A stretch of DNA of 64,000 nucleotides from Ruegeria sp. HKCCD4315 (GTDB taxonomy: Bacteria > Pseudomonadota > Alphaproteobacteria > Rhodobacterales > Rhodobacteraceae), in the NCBI RefSeq assembly GCF_013112245.1, contig NZ_WVRN01000001.1, positions 351,001 through 415,000 of the forward strand, written 5' to 3'. Within the stretch, counting starts at the first letter, position 1; every line of letters begins with the position of its first letter. Under the pieces are notes generated by a model that saw only the letters and a list, made by a program, of their open reading frames with translations, made no database searches and was not told where the DNA came from. This document shows positions 37,325-46,594 of the stretch, one piece after another. Both the position numbers and the translations under genes were made by a program.

Positions 37325-38080
37325 ATGTTCGAATTGAACCTGATGTTTTTTGCTGTGGCGATCCCTGCGGTGATATTTGCAGGTATCTCAAAGGGCGGTT
37401 TCGGCTCGGGCGTGGCCTTTGCGTCTTCGTCGATTCTGGCGCTGATACTGGAGCCGGGGCAGGCTTTGGCGCTGATGCTGCCGATTCTGATGGTCATCGA
37501 TGTGGCCACTTTGGGGCCCTATTGGAAGAGGTGGAGTTGGGCAGATTCGTGGCTGCTGATTTTAGGGGGTGTACCGGGTGTTGCGCTGGGTGCATGGCTC
37601 TACCGGGCAACGGACGACGATCTGCTGCGGTTACTGATCGGCGGCATCTCGGTTGGTTTCGTCATCTGGCACGTCGCGCAGACCAAAGGGTGGGTGCGCG
37701 GTTTTGCCAACCGTCTACCCCCTTCGGCCGGTTTGTTTGCGGGGCTGGTAGCCGGTTTTACCAGCTTTGTCAGCCACGCCGGGGGTCCGCCGGCTGCTGT
37801 ATACCTGTTGTCACAAAAACTGTCGAAAACCGAGTTTCAGGCCAGCACTGTGCTGGTTTTTTGGGTCATCAACATCACAAAGTTTGTGCCTTACGCCTTT
37901 TTGGGTTTGTTCACATGGCATACGGCACTGGCGGATTTGCTGCTGACACCTTTTGCTATTCTTGGGGCATGGATTGGCGTTCGGGCGCATTTCATGATGT
38001 CCGAACGCCTGTTCTTTGGAATTGCCTACGTGTTGTTGACCTTAACGGGCAGCAAACTGATCTGGGACGCGCTTACGTAA
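37325..38080 (+). CDS. TauE/SafE family sulfite exporter-like permease
   Basis: 251 residues with seven to eight hydrophobic segments. Family motif ISKGGFGSG near residue 20 and its inverted partner FTSFVSHAGGPPAAVYLL around 157-174. The family exports sulfite, sulfoacetate or other organosulfonates, which roseobacters produce from taurine; substrate is inferred. Its TAA abuts the stop of the convergent secreted protein. Confidence 0.88.
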   Translation: MFELNLMFFAVAIPAVIFAGISKGGFGSGVAFASSSILALILEPGQALALMLPILMVIDVATLGPYWKRWSWADSWLLILGGVPGVALGAWLYRATDDDLLRLLIGGISVGFVIWHVAQTKGWVRGFANRLPPSAGLFAGLVAGFTSFVSHAGGPPAAVYLLSQKLSKTEFQASTVLVFWVINITKFVPYAFLGLFTWHTALADLLLTPFAILGAWIGVRAHFMMSERLFFGIAYVLLTLTGSKLIWDALT

Positions 38081-38386
38081 TCAGGCATTCGGTGGCAAGG
38101 CGTCCGCGACTTCCTCATAAGCCTGACCGGAGGTCACCAAGCACGTGATCCCGTTCGGCAAAGTCACCGTGATCGTCCAACTGCCGCTTTCGCTCGAAGC
38201 GAACAGCTCCATAACCGCGCCTTGCCGGGCCAGCCCAAGGCCCCGGCGCGTTTCGCCATAAGTTTCATGAAGCCGTGTCAACACGTCCTCTCGCGGCGCG
38301 CAGTTCTGGCCCGCAGCCTGTACCTGTTGTGCCGCCAGAACCATGATCCCCAGACCCATTGTCAACTTGAACAGTGTCTTGTCCAT
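38081..38386 (-). CDS. small secreted protein, unknown
   Basis: 101 residues. Signal peptide MDKTLFKLTMGLGIMVLAAQQVQA, then a mature domain with two Cys (QNCAPRED and ITCLVTSG), likely a disulfide. ATG 38386 has AAGGGG upstream. Mature part includes WTITVTLPNGITCLVTSGQAYE. Family unknown to me. Convergent with the TauE gene. Confidence 0.75.
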   Translation of the reverse strand: MDKTLFKLTMGLGIMVLAAQQVQAAGQNCAPREDVLTRLHETYGETRRGLGLARQGAVMELFASSESGSWTITVTLPNGITCLVTSGQAYEEVADALPPNA

Positions 38387-38473
38387 CCCGTACCCCTTCG
38401 ATTCCATCTGTTGCTCAGGGTGGGGCCGAGGTGGCGAAATTCGGTTAAGGCAAAGCACGTTGCGTCGCTTTTG

Positions 38474-38486
38474 CTGCGCTGCGGCA
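38474..38486 (+). promoter_or_regulatory. EMC motif upstream of mcl2
   Basis: CTGCGCTGCGGCA, 69 bases before the mcl2 start. Copies with one change (CTGCGTTGCGGCA) precede ecm and ccr. It resembles a PhaR box (CTGC-N3-GCGG versus CTGC-N3-GCAG). Confidence 0.5.
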
Positions 38487-38555
38487 AATTTCTCCTTGAA
38501 CTTTCCGGCAAAAAATGCCCCATTCCGCGCAACTTTATTTCAATGGGAGTGGTCC

Positions 38556-39413
38556 ATGGATCCTCGTCAGCGCCCCTATCGTTCGGTTCTTTACATCCCA
38601 GGTTCAAGAGACCGGGCTCTGGACAAGGCACGGACCCTTCCTGTGGATGCGATCATCTTTGATCTGGAGGATGCCGTCGCAGCAGATGAGAAGGACAACG
38701 CGCGCGAAACGCTCAAGGCAGCCTTGGCCACTGGTGGTTACGGGGCGCGGGTCAAGATCGTGCGGATCAACGGATTGGACACCAAATGGGGTCGTGCCGA
38801 CGCCGAGGCGGTGCGAGATATGGATGTTGACGTTGTTCTGTTGCCCAAGGTAAACTCGGCAGCCGACGTGGATGCACTTGCAGCGATCACCGGAGATCTG
38901 CCGATTTGGGCCATGATGGAAACGCCGCGCGGGATGCTCAACGCGGCAGAGATTGCCGCTCATCCTCTGATGACTGGCTTTGTCATGGGCACCAATGATC
39001 TGGCGAAAGAGCTGCAAACCCGTTTCCGCCCGGACCGTCTGCCGCTTATGACGTCATTGGGTCTGTGTCTGCTGGCTGCCAAGGCCGAAGGTCTGATCAT
39101 CGTTGATGGCGTATACAACGCGTTCAAGGATGGCGAAGGTCTTGCCGCTGAATGCGCACAAGGCCGCGATATGGGCTTCGACGGCAAGACACTGATTCAT
39201 CCGGCTCAGGTGGAAATCACAAATGCCGCCTACGCGCCGTCTGACGACGAGATCGATTTGGCCCGCCGTCAGATCACGGCTTTTGAAGAAGTCGAAGCAC
39301 AAGGCCAGGGTGTTGCTGTTGTTGACGGCAAAATTGTTGAAAACCTGCACGTTGCAACGGCCCGCGAAATTCTGGCAAAAGCAGAGGCGATTTCAGCTTT
39401 GCAAGCGGGGTAA
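38556..39413 (+). CDS. mcl2: (3S)-malyl-CoA thioesterase (HpcH/HpaI aldolase family)
   Basis: 285 residues, citrate lyase beta-like fold. RSVLYIPGSRDRALDKA (N-terminal strand), FDLEDAVAADEKDNAR with metal-binding Glu and Asp, VRINGLDTKWG, MMETPRG, DGKTLIHPAQV. This short, thioesterase-type member completes the ethylmalonyl-CoA pathway by hydrolysing malyl-CoA to malate in Rhodobacter sphaeroides. Distinction from malyl-CoA lyase Mcl1 is by family recall and context; it is in one transcript with mesaconyl-CoA hydratase. Start 38556 has GGGAGTGG upstream. Confidence 0.88.
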   Translation: MDPRQRPYRSVLYIPGSRDRALDKARTLPVDAIIFDLEDAVAADEKDNARETLKAALATGGYGARVKIVRINGLDTKWGRADAEAVRDMDVDVVLLPKVNSAADVDALAAITGDLPIWAMMETPRGMLNAAEIAAHPLMTGFVMGTNDLAKELQTRFRPDRLPLMTSLGLCLLAAKAEGLIIVDGVYNAFKDGEGLAAECAQGRDMGFDGKTLIHPAQVEITNAAYAPSDDEIDLARRQITAFEEVEAQGQGVAVVDGKIVENLHVATAREILAKAEAISALQAG

Positions 39414-39419
39414 GCCAGC

Positions 39420-39974
39420 ATGGGCTTTGTTCTTCTAATTCTTGGTGTGGCGCTGTGGTGGGCGGCGCACCTGTTCAAACGCGTGGCGCCTGAACGCCGG
39501 GCCGCGATGGGCAACGGTGGCAAGGGCGCAGTAGCCTTGGCTCTGGTCGCGTCGATTCTGTTGATGATCTTCGGCTATCGTATGACCGATTTCATCTTTG
39601 TCTGGGCACCGCCGACCTTTCTGATCCACGTCAACAACCTGTTGGTGCTGATCGCGATCTACATGATGAGCCCTGCTGGCACAAAAGGCCGTTTGCTGAA
39701 CAAGCTGCGCCATCCGATGCTGGGCGGCTTCAAGCTGTGGGCCTTTGCGCATTTGCTGGTGAACGGCGATCTGGCTTCGATCATCCTGTTTGGCGGGCTT
39801 TTGGCATGGGCCGTGGTCGAGGTGATCGTGATCAACAAGTCCGAACCCGAATGGAGCCCGGCTGAGCCCGGAACTTACGGTAAGGACGCGATGTTCTTTG
39901 TGGCCTCGATCGTACTGTTGGGGATCATCGGCTATATCCATGGGCTGGTCGGCCCGTCTCCGTTCGGCTCATAA
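39420..39974 (+). CDS. NnrU family membrane protein
   Basis: 184 residues, five to six membrane segments (about 1-18, 38-56, 60-80, 105-130, 155-178). Motifs YRMTDFIFVWAPPTFLIHVNN and NKLRHPMLGGFKLWAFAHLLVNGD are those of NnrU, a denitrification-linked protein with related members elsewhere. Its function here, between mcl2 and mch, is unknown; no nitrogen-oxide genes are nearby. Confidence 0.82.
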   Translation: MGFVLLILGVALWWAAHLFKRVAPERRAAMGNGGKGAVALALVASILLMIFGYRMTDFIFVWAPPTFLIHVNNLLVLIAIYMMSPAGTKGRLLNKLRHPMLGGFKLWAFAHLLVNGDLASIILFGGLLAWAVVEVIVINKSEPEWSPAEPGTYGKDAMFFVASIVLLGIIGYIHGLVGPSPFGS

Positions 39975-39986
39975 GGACCTCAGGCA

Positions 39987-40193
39987 ATGGCAAAACTCTA
40001 TCGTTTGTTGACCGAGGAAGACACATCGGCCTTCTGTCACAAAGTGTCTGACGCGCTGGCCAAAGGGTGGGAGCTGTATGGCGACCCGTCCTATGCCTTC
40101 GACACAGCAAACAACGTGATGCGTTGTGCGCAGGCTGTGACCAAAGAGGTCGAGGCCGACTATTCCCCTGAAATGAAACTGGGACAGCAGTGA
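39987..40193 (+). CDS. DUF1737 small protein
   Basis: 68 residues: MAKLYRLLTEEDTSAFCHKVSDALAKGWELYGDPSYAFD is the DUF1737 pattern. No catalytic motif. Its TGA overlaps the mch ATG (TGATG), so the two are translated together; this pairing suggests a link to the hydratase, unproven. Confidence 0.85.
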   Translation: MAKLYRLLTEEDTSAFCHKVSDALAKGWELYGDPSYAFDTANNVMRCAQAVTKEVEADYSPEMKLGQQ

Positions 40194-41221
40194 TGGCAAA
40201 GACAAATCCGGGACGTTTTTTCGAGGACTATGCCGTCGGGCAGGTGCTGCAACATGCCGTACCGCGCACGGTGACCGAAGGAGAGCGTGGTTTGTATCAC
40301 GCGCTCTATCCCGCGCGTCATGCGCTGTATTCATCGGATGAATTTGCTCGGGATTGTGGATTGCCGGAAAGCCCGATCGATGATCTGGCGGCCTTCCATT
40401 TGGTGTTTGGCAAAACGGTGCCCGATGTTTCGTTGAATGCAGTTGCCAATCTTGGTTATGCCGAAGGCCGTTGGCTAAAGCCCGTCTATGCAGGCGACAC
40501 GTTGCGTTCGGTGTCCGAGGTGATCGGGGTCAAGCAGAACTCGAACGGGAAAACCGGTGTTGTCTGGGTACGTACCCGCGGGCTGAACCAGTTGGACGAG
40601 GTGGTCATCGAATATGTTCGTTGGGTTATGGTGCGCAAAGCGAATGTCGATGCACCTGCGCCTGAGACAGTTGTTCCCGAGTTGAAGAAGGTTCTTGATC
40701 CTCAGGACCTTATCGTGCCCGAGGGCCTTGATTTCTCGAACTACGATTTTGCATTGGCTGGTGAGCCGCATCGCTGGGGCGATTATGAAATAGGTGAGAC
40801 CATCGACCACGTGGACGGTGTGACCGTGGAAGAGGCCGAGCATATGTTGGCCACGCGCCTGTGGCAGAATACCGCCAAAGTGCATTTCGACCTGACGTTT
40901 CGACCTGAGGGCCGCCTGATCTATGGGGGTCATGTCATTTCGATGGCGCGCACCCTGTCGTTCAATGGCTTGGCAAATGCACAGATGATCGTTGGCCTGA
41001 ACGGTGGCGCGCATGCCAACCCTTGTTTTGCAGGTGATACCATCAAAGCGTGGTCCGAGGTTCTGGACAAGGCCGAGACTGGCGTACCCGGCGTGGGGGC
41101 GATCCGGTTACGTCTGGTCGCCACCAAAGGAGGCGCACCATTCGCGTTAAAAAATGACGAGGGTCGGTACGTGTCGGACGTACTTCTGGACCTCGATTAT
41201 TGGGCGCTGATGCCGCAATAG
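40193..41221 (+). CDS. mch: mesaconyl-C1-CoA hydratase (beta-methylmalyl-CoA dehydratase)
   Basis: 342 residues, double MaoC/hot-dog hydratase. Opening KTNPGRFFEDYAVGQVLQHAVPRTVTEG, the characteristic TLRSVSEVIGVKQNSNGKTG, and a second hot-dog domain RWGDYEIGETIDHVDG. Interconverts mesaconyl-C1-CoA and beta-methylmalyl-CoA in the ethylmalonyl-CoA pathway. I recall the R. sphaeroides enzyme as the same length. ATG 40193 sits in the DUF1737 stop (TGATG). Confidence 0.93.
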   Translation: MAKTNPGRFFEDYAVGQVLQHAVPRTVTEGERGLYHALYPARHALYSSDEFARDCGLPESPIDDLAAFHLVFGKTVPDVSLNAVANLGYAEGRWLKPVYAGDTLRSVSEVIGVKQNSNGKTGVVWVRTRGLNQLDEVVIEYVRWVMVRKANVDAPAPETVVPELKKVLDPQDLIVPEGLDFSNYDFALAGEPHRWGDYEIGETIDHVDGVTVEEAEHMLATRLWQNTAKVHFDLTFRPEGRLIYGGHVISMARTLSFNGLANAQMIVGLNGGAHANPCFAGDTIKAWSEVLDKAETGVPGVGAIRLRLVATKGGAPFALKNDEGRYVSDVLLDLDYWALMPQ

Positions 41222-41275
41222 GCGAACTGACAGTTATGTGAATGCAATGCGTGCAAGCCGTGCTAGGTTTGCACC

Positions 41276-41938
41276 ATGCATACCCTTCGCGCGATAGTGG
41301 CCAGTCTGTTTCTGGCACCCGCAGCCCAAGCCTGTGATCTGGCTTTGGCCTTGGCCGTAGATGTGTCTGGTTCGGTCGACGGCAGCGAGTACCGCATCCA
41401 GATGGACGGTCTGGCCGCTGGACTGCGCGACCCGATCGTATCCGAGGCATTGGTCCGCGGTCAGGCACAGTTGATGCTGGTGCAATGGACCGGGTCGTCG
41501 CGTCAGCGGATCACGATCCCCTGGACCCGTATCGACAGTTTCGCAGCTTTGGATCGCTTTGCGGAACAGGTTTCTGAGGATCCGCGCATCTGGCGGAACT
41601 TTTCAACCGCGATTGGGGAAGCGCTTCAGACAACGCTCGACTCCTTCGAGCCTGTGTCCCACTGCACCCGACATCTGATCGATTTATCCGGCGACGGGGT
41701 ATCCAATGAAGGCGTCGAGCCGACGCAAGTTCACGCCGCCCTGCGGGACAGAGGCGTTGTCGTCAACGCCCTGGCGATTGAGGAGAGTGAGCCGGACCTG
41801 ACAGCATATTTCTTTGAGAATGTCATTGTGGGTGAAGGTGCATTCGTAGTTTCAGCGGCCGGATTTGCCGATTACCCGGAACGAATTCGCAGAAAACTGT
41901 TGCGCGAAGTGACGCAGCAAACCGCAGGGCTTAAGTGA
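41276..41938 (+). CDS. DUF1194 secreted von Willebrand-like protein
   Basis: 220 residues. Short signal peptide MHTLRAIVASLFLAPAAQA, then a VWA-like fold beginning CDLALALAVDVSGSVDGSEY with MIDAS motif DVSGS. A second element NFSTAIGEALQTTLDSF and DLSGDGVSNEG complete the metal site. DUF1194 proteins are alphaproteobacterial; partner unknown. It lies between mch and the sdh operon, and its stop is 15 bases before the distal GTGATCAC copy. Confidence 0.83.
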   Translation: MHTLRAIVASLFLAPAAQACDLALALAVDVSGSVDGSEYRIQMDGLAAGLRDPIVSEALVRGQAQLMLVQWTGSSRQRITIPWTRIDSFAALDRFAEQVSEDPRIWRNFSTAIGEALQTTLDSFEPVSHCTRHLIDLSGDGVSNEGVEPTQVHAALRDRGVVVNALAIEESEPDLTAYFFENVIVGEGAFVVSAAGFADYPERIRRKLLREVTQQTAGLK

Positions 41939-41952
41939 CGCGTCAAAAGATT

Positions 41953-41962
41953 CGTGATCACA
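41953..41962. promoter_or_regulatory. single GTGATCAC palindrome, distal
   Basis: CGTGATCACA at 41953-41962, 57 bases before the first member of the sdhC pair. Probably an auxiliary site of the same regulator. Confidence 0.5.
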
Positions 41963-42009
41963 TCCTTTTGCCTTTGAAATCGCTAACATTGATGAAGGGG
42001 AATGTCATA

Positions 42010-42040
42010 TGTGATCACGACATTATTTTGTGTGATCACA
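42010..42040. promoter_or_regulatory. paired GTGATCAC palindromes upstream of sdhC
   Basis: TGTGATCACG (42010-42019), 11 bases, TGTGATCACA (42031-42040). Both 10-mers and the spacing equal the pair before sucC, and it ends 113 bases before the sdhC start. Confidence 0.65.
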
Positions 42041-42153
42041 TATTGGGAATATCCGCCGGTTTGAGCCGAATTTGCTGTATTTTGCAGCCGCAGCACGTGA
42101 CAGTGTCGCAAAAAACAGTAAAACGTTCGGTAGCCAACCGAAAAGGAGCCGCC

Positions 42154-42540
42154 ATGGCCGATGTAAATCGGGGCAATCGCCCACTTTCGCCGCATCTGTC
42201 GATCTATCGTCCACAGCTGACGTCGGTCACATCTATCCTGACCCGTATCACAGGAAACGCCTTATTAGTCGCGGGCCTGCTGATCGTTTGGTGGTTCCTG
42301 GCCGCTGCCACATCGCCCGAAGCGTTTGCCATAGCGAACGGGGTAATCACCTCGATGATCGGGGATCTGGTGATGGCTCTTTCCGTTTGGGGCCTGTGGT
42401 ATCACACGCTGGCCGGTGTGCGGCACCTGATCTGGGACAATGCGCTTGGCTTGGACCTTCCAACAGCGACCAAACTGGGTTGGGCCGTTGTCATCGGGTC
42501 GGTTGTGTTGACCCTTCTGACCCTTGTCATCGTCGCGTGA
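42154..42540 (+). CDS. sdhC: succinate dehydrogenase cytochrome b556 subunit
   Basis: 128 residues. RPLSPHLSIYRPQLTSVTSILTRITG is the SdhC start signature; three membrane segments; heme ligand His in YHTLAGVRHLIWD (about 94-106). ATG 42154 has AAAGGAG upstream. First gene of the sdh operon, preceded by the GTGATCAC pair. Confidence 0.96.
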   Translation: MADVNRGNRPLSPHLSIYRPQLTSVTSILTRITGNALLVAGLLIVWWFLAAATSPEAFAIANGVITSMIGDLVMALSVWGLWYHTLAGVRHLIWDNALGLDLPTATKLGWAVVIGSVVLTLLTLVIVA

Positions 42541-42553
42541 TTGGAGGACTGAG

Positions 42554-42925
42554 ATGCGTTATCTGACCGACCGCAAACGCGCCGCTGGCCTTGGCTCGGC
42601 GAAATCCGGCACCGCCCATTTCTGGGCCATGAAAGTCAGCTCGGTGGCGCTGCTGATCCTCGTGCCTTTGTTTGTCTTCACGTTTGGCCCGGTTCTGGGT
42701 CAGCCGTTTGATGTGGTTCTGGACTACTATTCACGGCCCTTCCCTGCGATTGTTGCAGCGCTGACGCTGGCGGTTGGCTTCAAACACTTCGCAGATGGCG
42801 CGCAGGTGATGTTGGAAGACTATGTTCACGGCACGCTTGAAAAGGTCCTGATCATTCTGGTGACCTGCCTGTCCTACGGCGCAGCAGCGGCTGGCATCTT
42901 CGCCATCGCACGCATTGCCCTTTAA
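42554..42925 (+). CDS. sdhD: succinate dehydrogenase membrane anchor subunit
   Basis: 123 residues, three membrane segments (about 28-52, 60-80, 100-120) and the FKHFADGAQVMLEDY motif carrying the quinone/heme-side His and Asp. With SdhC it anchors SdhAB and binds ubiquinone. It follows sdhC by 13 bases with GGAGGAC upstream. Confidence 0.94.
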   Translation: MRYLTDRKRAAGLGSAKSGTAHFWAMKVSSVALLILVPLFVFTFGPVLGQPFDVVLDYYSRPFPAIVAALTLAVGFKHFADGAQVMLEDYVHGTLEKVLIILVTCLSYGAAAAGIFAIARIAL

Positions 42926-42943
42926 TTCCCGGAGCTGAAAGAA

Positions 42944-44749
42944 ATGGCTGCATACGAATACGAAACGCATGATTATGACGTGGTCGTTGTCGGCGCCGGT
43001 GGGGCCGGTCTGCGGGCGACTTTGGGCATGGCGGAACAGGGACTGCGCACCGCGTGTGTGACCAAGGTTTTCCCAACCCGTTCGCACACTGTGGCGGCTC
43101 AGGGTGGTATCGCGGCGTCCTTGTCGAACATGGGTCCTGACCATTGGCAGTGGCACATGTATGACACCGTCAAAGGGTCTGACTGGCTGGGTGATACCGA
43201 TGCGATGGAATACCTCGCGCGGGAAGCACCCAAGGCTGTGTACGAGTTGGAGCATTACGGCGTTCCGTTCAGCCGCACCGAAGAAGGCAAGATCTATCAG
43301 CGCCCGTTCGGTGGTCACACAACCGAATTCGGTGAAGGCCCCGCCGTGCAGCGGACTTGCGCTGCCGCCGACCGGACTGGCCACGCGATCCTGCATACGC
43401 TGTACGGTCAGTCGCTGAAGAACAACGCCGAGTTCTACATCGAATATTTCGCCATCGATTTGATCATGTCCGAGGATGGGCAATGTCAGGGCGTCGTCTG
43501 CTGGAAGCTGGACGACGGCACGATGCATGTCTTCAACGCCAAAATGGTTGTTCTGGCGACCGGCGGCTATGGCCGCGCCTATTTCAGCGCGACCTCGGCC
43601 CATACCTGCACTGGTGACGGTGGCGGTATGGTGGCCCGCGCAGGTCTGGCATTGCAGGACATGGAGTTTGTGCAGTTCCACCCGACCGGCATCTATGGCT
43701 CGGGCTGTCTGATCACCGAAGGTGCGCGGGGCGAGGGTGGCTATCTGACAAACTCGGAAGGCGAGCGGTTCATGGAGCGTTATGCGCCCCAGTACAAGGA
43801 CCTCGCGCCACGTGACTATGTCTCGCGCTCGATGACGATGGAGATCCGAGAAGGTCGTGGTGTCGGCGCGGAAGGGGATCACATCCACCTGAATCTGTCG
43901 CACCTGCCTGCCGAAGCTTTGGCCGAGCGTTTGCCGGGTATCTCGGAAAGCGCGAAGATTTTTGCGGGTGTCGACGTGACCAAGGAACCAATCCCTGTTC
44001 TGCCGACCGTTCACTACAACATGGGTGGCATTCCGACCAACTATTGGGGTGAGGTTCTGAACCCCACCGCCGAAGACCCGACCGCCGTTGTCCCCGGTTT
44101 GATGGCTGTGGGTGAAGCGGGTTGTGCCTCGGTCCACGGTGCGAACCGTCTGGGATCTAACTCGCTGATCGACCTCGTGGTGTTTGGCCGCGCGGCTGCG
44201 ATCCGCGCTGGTAAAGTCGTTGATGCCGAAGCGCCGAACCCGGTTTTGAACCAGGCGTCGGTCGACAAAGCCTTTGATCGGTTTGACGCGGTCCGCAACG
44301 CCAACGGTTCGGTCGCGACCGCGGAATTGCGGCTTGAGATGCAGAAAACCATGCAGGCGGACGCAGCCGTGTTCCGTACGGCCAAAACAATGGCTGAAGG
44401 CGTCGAAAAGATGACCGCGATTGCTGCCAAAATGGACGATCTGAAAGTCACAGACCGTTCGTTGGTCTGGAACAGCGACCTGATGGAAACGTTAGAGCTG
44501 ACCAACCTTATGCCCAATGCGCTGGCGACCATCGTCGGTGCTGAGGCGCGTAAAGAATCCCGTGGCGCCCACGCGCACGAGGATTTCAGCGAGCGTGACG
44601 ATGAAAACTGGCGCGTACATACAGTCAGCCGGGTTGAGGGCAACGCAGTTGAGCTGAGCTATCGCCCGGTCATCGTTGATCCGCTGACGACCGAGGAACA
44701 GGGCGGTATCAGCCTTCAGAAAATCGCGCCCAAAGCGCGGACGTTCTAA
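42944..44749 (+). CDS. sdhA: succinate dehydrogenase flavoprotein subunit
   Basis: 601 residues. FAD loop [16 protein letters not shown] (17-32), covalent FAD-binding His48 in [11 protein letters not shown], active-site block [13 protein letters not shown] and [21 protein letters not shown] capping region and the C-terminal [14 protein letters not shown]. Oxidises succinate to fumarate. Downstream, before sdhB, a sulfotransferase-like gene intervenes. Confidence 0.98.
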   Translation: MAAYEYETHDYDVVVVGAGGAGLRATLGMAEQGLRTACVTKVFPTRSHTVAAQGGIAASLSNMGPDHWQWHMYDTVKGSDWLGDTDAMEYLAREAPKAVYELEHYGVPFSRTEEGKIYQRPFGGHTTEFGEGPAVQRTCAAADRTGHAILHTLYGQSLKNNAEFYIEYFAIDLIMSEDGQCQGVVCWKLDDGTMHVFNAKMVVLATGGYGRAYFSATSAHTCTGDGGGMVARAGLALQDMEFVQFHPTGIYGSGCLITEGARGEGGYLTNSEGERFMERYAPQYKDLAPRDYVSRSMTMEIREGRGVGAEGDHIHLNLSHLPAEALAERLPGISESAKIFAGVDVTKEPIPVLPTVHYNMGGIPTNYWGEVLNPTAEDPTAVVPGLMAVGEAGCASVHGANRLGSNSLIDLVVFGRAAAIRAGKVVDAEAPNPVLNQASVDKAFDRFDAVRNANGSVATAELRLEMQKTMQADAAVFRTAKTMAEGVEKMTAIAAKMDDLKVTDRSLVWNSDLMETLELTNLMPNALATIVGAEARKESRGAHAHEDFSERDDENWRVHTVSRVEGNAVELSYRPVIVDPLTTEEQGGISLQKIAPKARTF

Positions 44750-44802
44750 GGGCAGGGAAAGCAGGCAATGCTGCACAAGCGCCAAATATCCGCGATCCTG
44801 AA

Positions 44803-44819
44803 GCAGGCAATTAGCCTGC
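44803..44819. repeat. hairpin between sdhA and sulfotransferase-like gene
   Basis: GCAGGC, loop AATTA, GCCTGC. There is no T-run, so it is more likely a processing or stability element within the sdh transcript than a terminator. Confidence 0.35.
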
Positions 44820-44844
44820 GGATGGCGCGTACTTGGTGCTTGTC

Positions 44845-45471
44845 ATGAAGGTCGAAGTTTTGAAGTCCGGGTCGAGTGGCCCCAAAATCATCCTGATCGG
44901 GTTGAACCGTTGTGCGACGACTTCGTTTCACAAGCTGTTTCTGAACAGCGGAATTCCGTCCGCGCATTGGGAAGATGAACAGGGACAAAACCTAGCGCAT
45001 CGTATGATGACCAACATTGCCATGGGGCGCAGGCCCTTGGACGGGTTCGGTGCAGTCCGGGCATTCACTGACATTGCCTTTGTCAATTCACGCTTCATGC
45101 TGGACGGCGCTCGGCTCTTTCGTGAACTGCACGCGGCTTACCCGGATGCTTACTTCGTGCTGAACACGCGCAATTGCGAGGACTGGATTACGTCACGGGC
45201 CAGCCATTCCAGCGGTGGCTATCTGGAGCGGTGCTGCAAGGCAAATGGCCAAACGGCGGATGAGGTGAAACAGGGCTGGAGGCATATGTACGATGTGCAC
45301 CATGCCGAAGTCGAAACCTATTTCGACGGAAATCCTCGCTTCCTGCGCTATGATATCGACAAAGATGACCCACAACGCGTTGCGGACTGGCTCTCACCGG
45401 ATTTCGACGTAAACATTGCCCATTGGGGCCATTATAACCGAGGGGCGTCTGATCGCGCCCGGACAGGCTGA
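44845..45471 (+). CDS. sulfotransferase-like protein inside the sdh operon
   Basis: 208 residues. N-terminal [22 protein letters not shown] is the PAPS-binding P-loop-like (5'-PSB) motif of sulfotransferases; a second region [16 protein letters not shown] matches the 3'-phosphate-binding RxPxxxxxS area. The family moves sulfate from PAPS to hydroxyl groups, or in some bacteria to lipids or glycans; substrate unknown. ATG 44845 lies 95 bases after sdhA and 31 bases before sdhB; it shares the sdh operon. Not a TCA protein. Confidence 0.75.
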   Translation: MKVEVLKSGSSGPKIILIGLNRCATTSFHKLFLNSGIPSAHWEDEQGQNLAHRMMTNIAMGRRPLDGFGAVRAFTDIAFVNSRFMLDGARLFRELHAAYPDAYFVLNTRNCEDWITSRASHSSGGYLERCCKANGQTADEVKQGWRHMYDVHHAEVETYFDGNPRFLRYDIDKDDPQRVADWLSPDFDVNIAHWGHYNRGASDRARTG

Positions 45472-45502
45472 AAGGCGGCCTTGTGCTGAATGGAGAATTG
45501 AC

Positions 45503-46282
45503 ATGGTTCAACTGACCCTGCCCAAGAATTCCCGGATTACTACCGGCAAGACCTGGCCCAAGCCGGATGGCGCGAAGAATGTGCGCAAGTTCCAGATCTA
45601 TCGCTGGAATCCCGATGACGGTCAGAACCCGCGGGTTGATACCTATTTCGTCGACATGGATACCTGCGGCCCGATGGTTCTGGACGCGCTGATCAAGATC
45701 AAGAACGAGATCGACCCAACTTTGACCTTCCGCCGGTCCTGCCGCGAAGGCATCTGTGGCTCTTGTGCGATGAACATCGACGGGATCAACACGTTGGCCT
45801 GCATTTACGGCATGGACGAGATCAAGGGCGACGTGAAAATTTATCCGCTGCCGCATATGCCGGTGGTCAAGGACCTGATCCCTGATCTGACCCACTTCTA
45901 CGCGCAACACGCGTCGATCATGCCGTGGCTGGAAACCAAGACCAACCGCCCTGCGAAAGAATGGAAACAGTCGATCGAGGACCGCAAGAAGCTGGATGGT
46001 CTCTATGAATGCGTAATGTGCGCAAGCTGCTCGACCTCGTGCCCCAGTTACTGGTGGAACGGTGACCGGTATCTTGGTCCCGCAGCGCTTCTACACGCTT
46101 ATCGCTGGATCATTGACAGCCGCGATGAGGCCACGGGTGAGCGTCTGGATGAGCTGGAAGATCCGTTCAAGCTCTATCGTTGTCACACCATCATGAATTG
46201 CGCCAAGACCTGTCCCAAAGGTCTGAACCCGGCCAAAGCGATTGCCGAAATCAAAAAGATGATGGTGGAACGCGCTGTATAA
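45503..46282 (+). CDS. sdhB: succinate dehydrogenase iron-sulfur subunit
   Basis: 259 residues. [2Fe-2S] Cys in [13 protein letters not shown] with the fourth in NTLAC; ferredoxin-like Cys clusters [16 protein letters not shown] and [17 protein letters not shown] for [4Fe-4S] and [3Fe-4S]. Passes electrons from SdhA to ubiquinone. ATG 45503 has GGAGAAT upstream. End of the operon is a strong terminator at 46328-46364. Confidence 0.98.
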   Translation: MVQLTLPKNSRITTGKTWPKPDGAKNVRKFQIYRWNPDDGQNPRVDTYFVDMDTCGPMVLDALIKIKNEIDPTLTFRRSCREGICGSCAMNIDGINTLACIYGMDEIKGDVKIYPLPHMPVVKDLIPDLTHFYAQHASIMPWLETKTNRPAKEWKQSIEDRKKLDGLYECVMCASCSTSCPSYWWNGDRYLGPAALLHAYRWIIDSRDEATGERLDELEDPFKLYRCHTIMNCAKTCPKGLNPAKAIAEIKKMMVERAV

Positions 46283-46327
46283 GCGACGTTGCGTTTTGCG
46301 TTAAGCGCATGTCAAACTTGCAAATTT

Positions 46328-46364
46328 AGGCGATGCAGCCCCGGCTGCGTTGCCTTATTTTTTT
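46328..46364 (+). terminator. rho-independent terminator of the sdh operon
   Basis: AGGCGATGCAGCC (46328-46340) pairs with GGCTGCGTTGCCT (46343-46355) over 13 positions including two G-U pairs, then TATTTTTTTG. Confidence 0.85.
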
Positions 46365-46404
46365 GAGCAGGGAGGAGTGATGAGATTAAGTCAGGATCAC
46401 TCCA

Positions 46405-46545
46405 ATGAGCAAAGACACTTCCAAACAAAAAACCGACGCGAAAGAAGCGTTGGAACTGCTTGAGCAGGCATGGGCGTATTACGTGCCAGAACCCGTGAAA
46501 GCTGACAAAGAGCCTGAGTTGTTCGAATACGCAAACGCAGCCTGA
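46405..46545 (+). CDS. 46-residue hypothetical protein
   Basis: A short acidic-basic ORF, ATG 46405 with weak ribosome site (AGTCAGGAT). Predicted helix KTDAKEALELLEQAWAYYVP, then EPVKADKEPELFEYANAA. Location just after the sdh terminator suggests its own promoter. No family recognised; the amphipathic, low-complexity sequence and clean start support a real small protein only moderately. Confidence 0.6.
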   Translation: MSKDTSKQKTDAKEALELLEQAWAYYVPEPVKADKEPELFEYANAA

Positions 46546-46594
46546 TACGGGCCGAAAGACTTGAATTACGACGGCTAATCGGCAAAGCAAGGCA

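Noticed and set aside
42731..44137. A 468-codon minus-strand frame opposite sdhD and sdhA
   Set aside because: Shadow of the very GC-biased sdhA coding; composition is unnatural and it covers two certain genes.
46337..46355. EMC-like CTGCGTTGC after sdhB
   Set aside because: It is the right arm of the sdh terminator and lacks the GGCA end of the motif.
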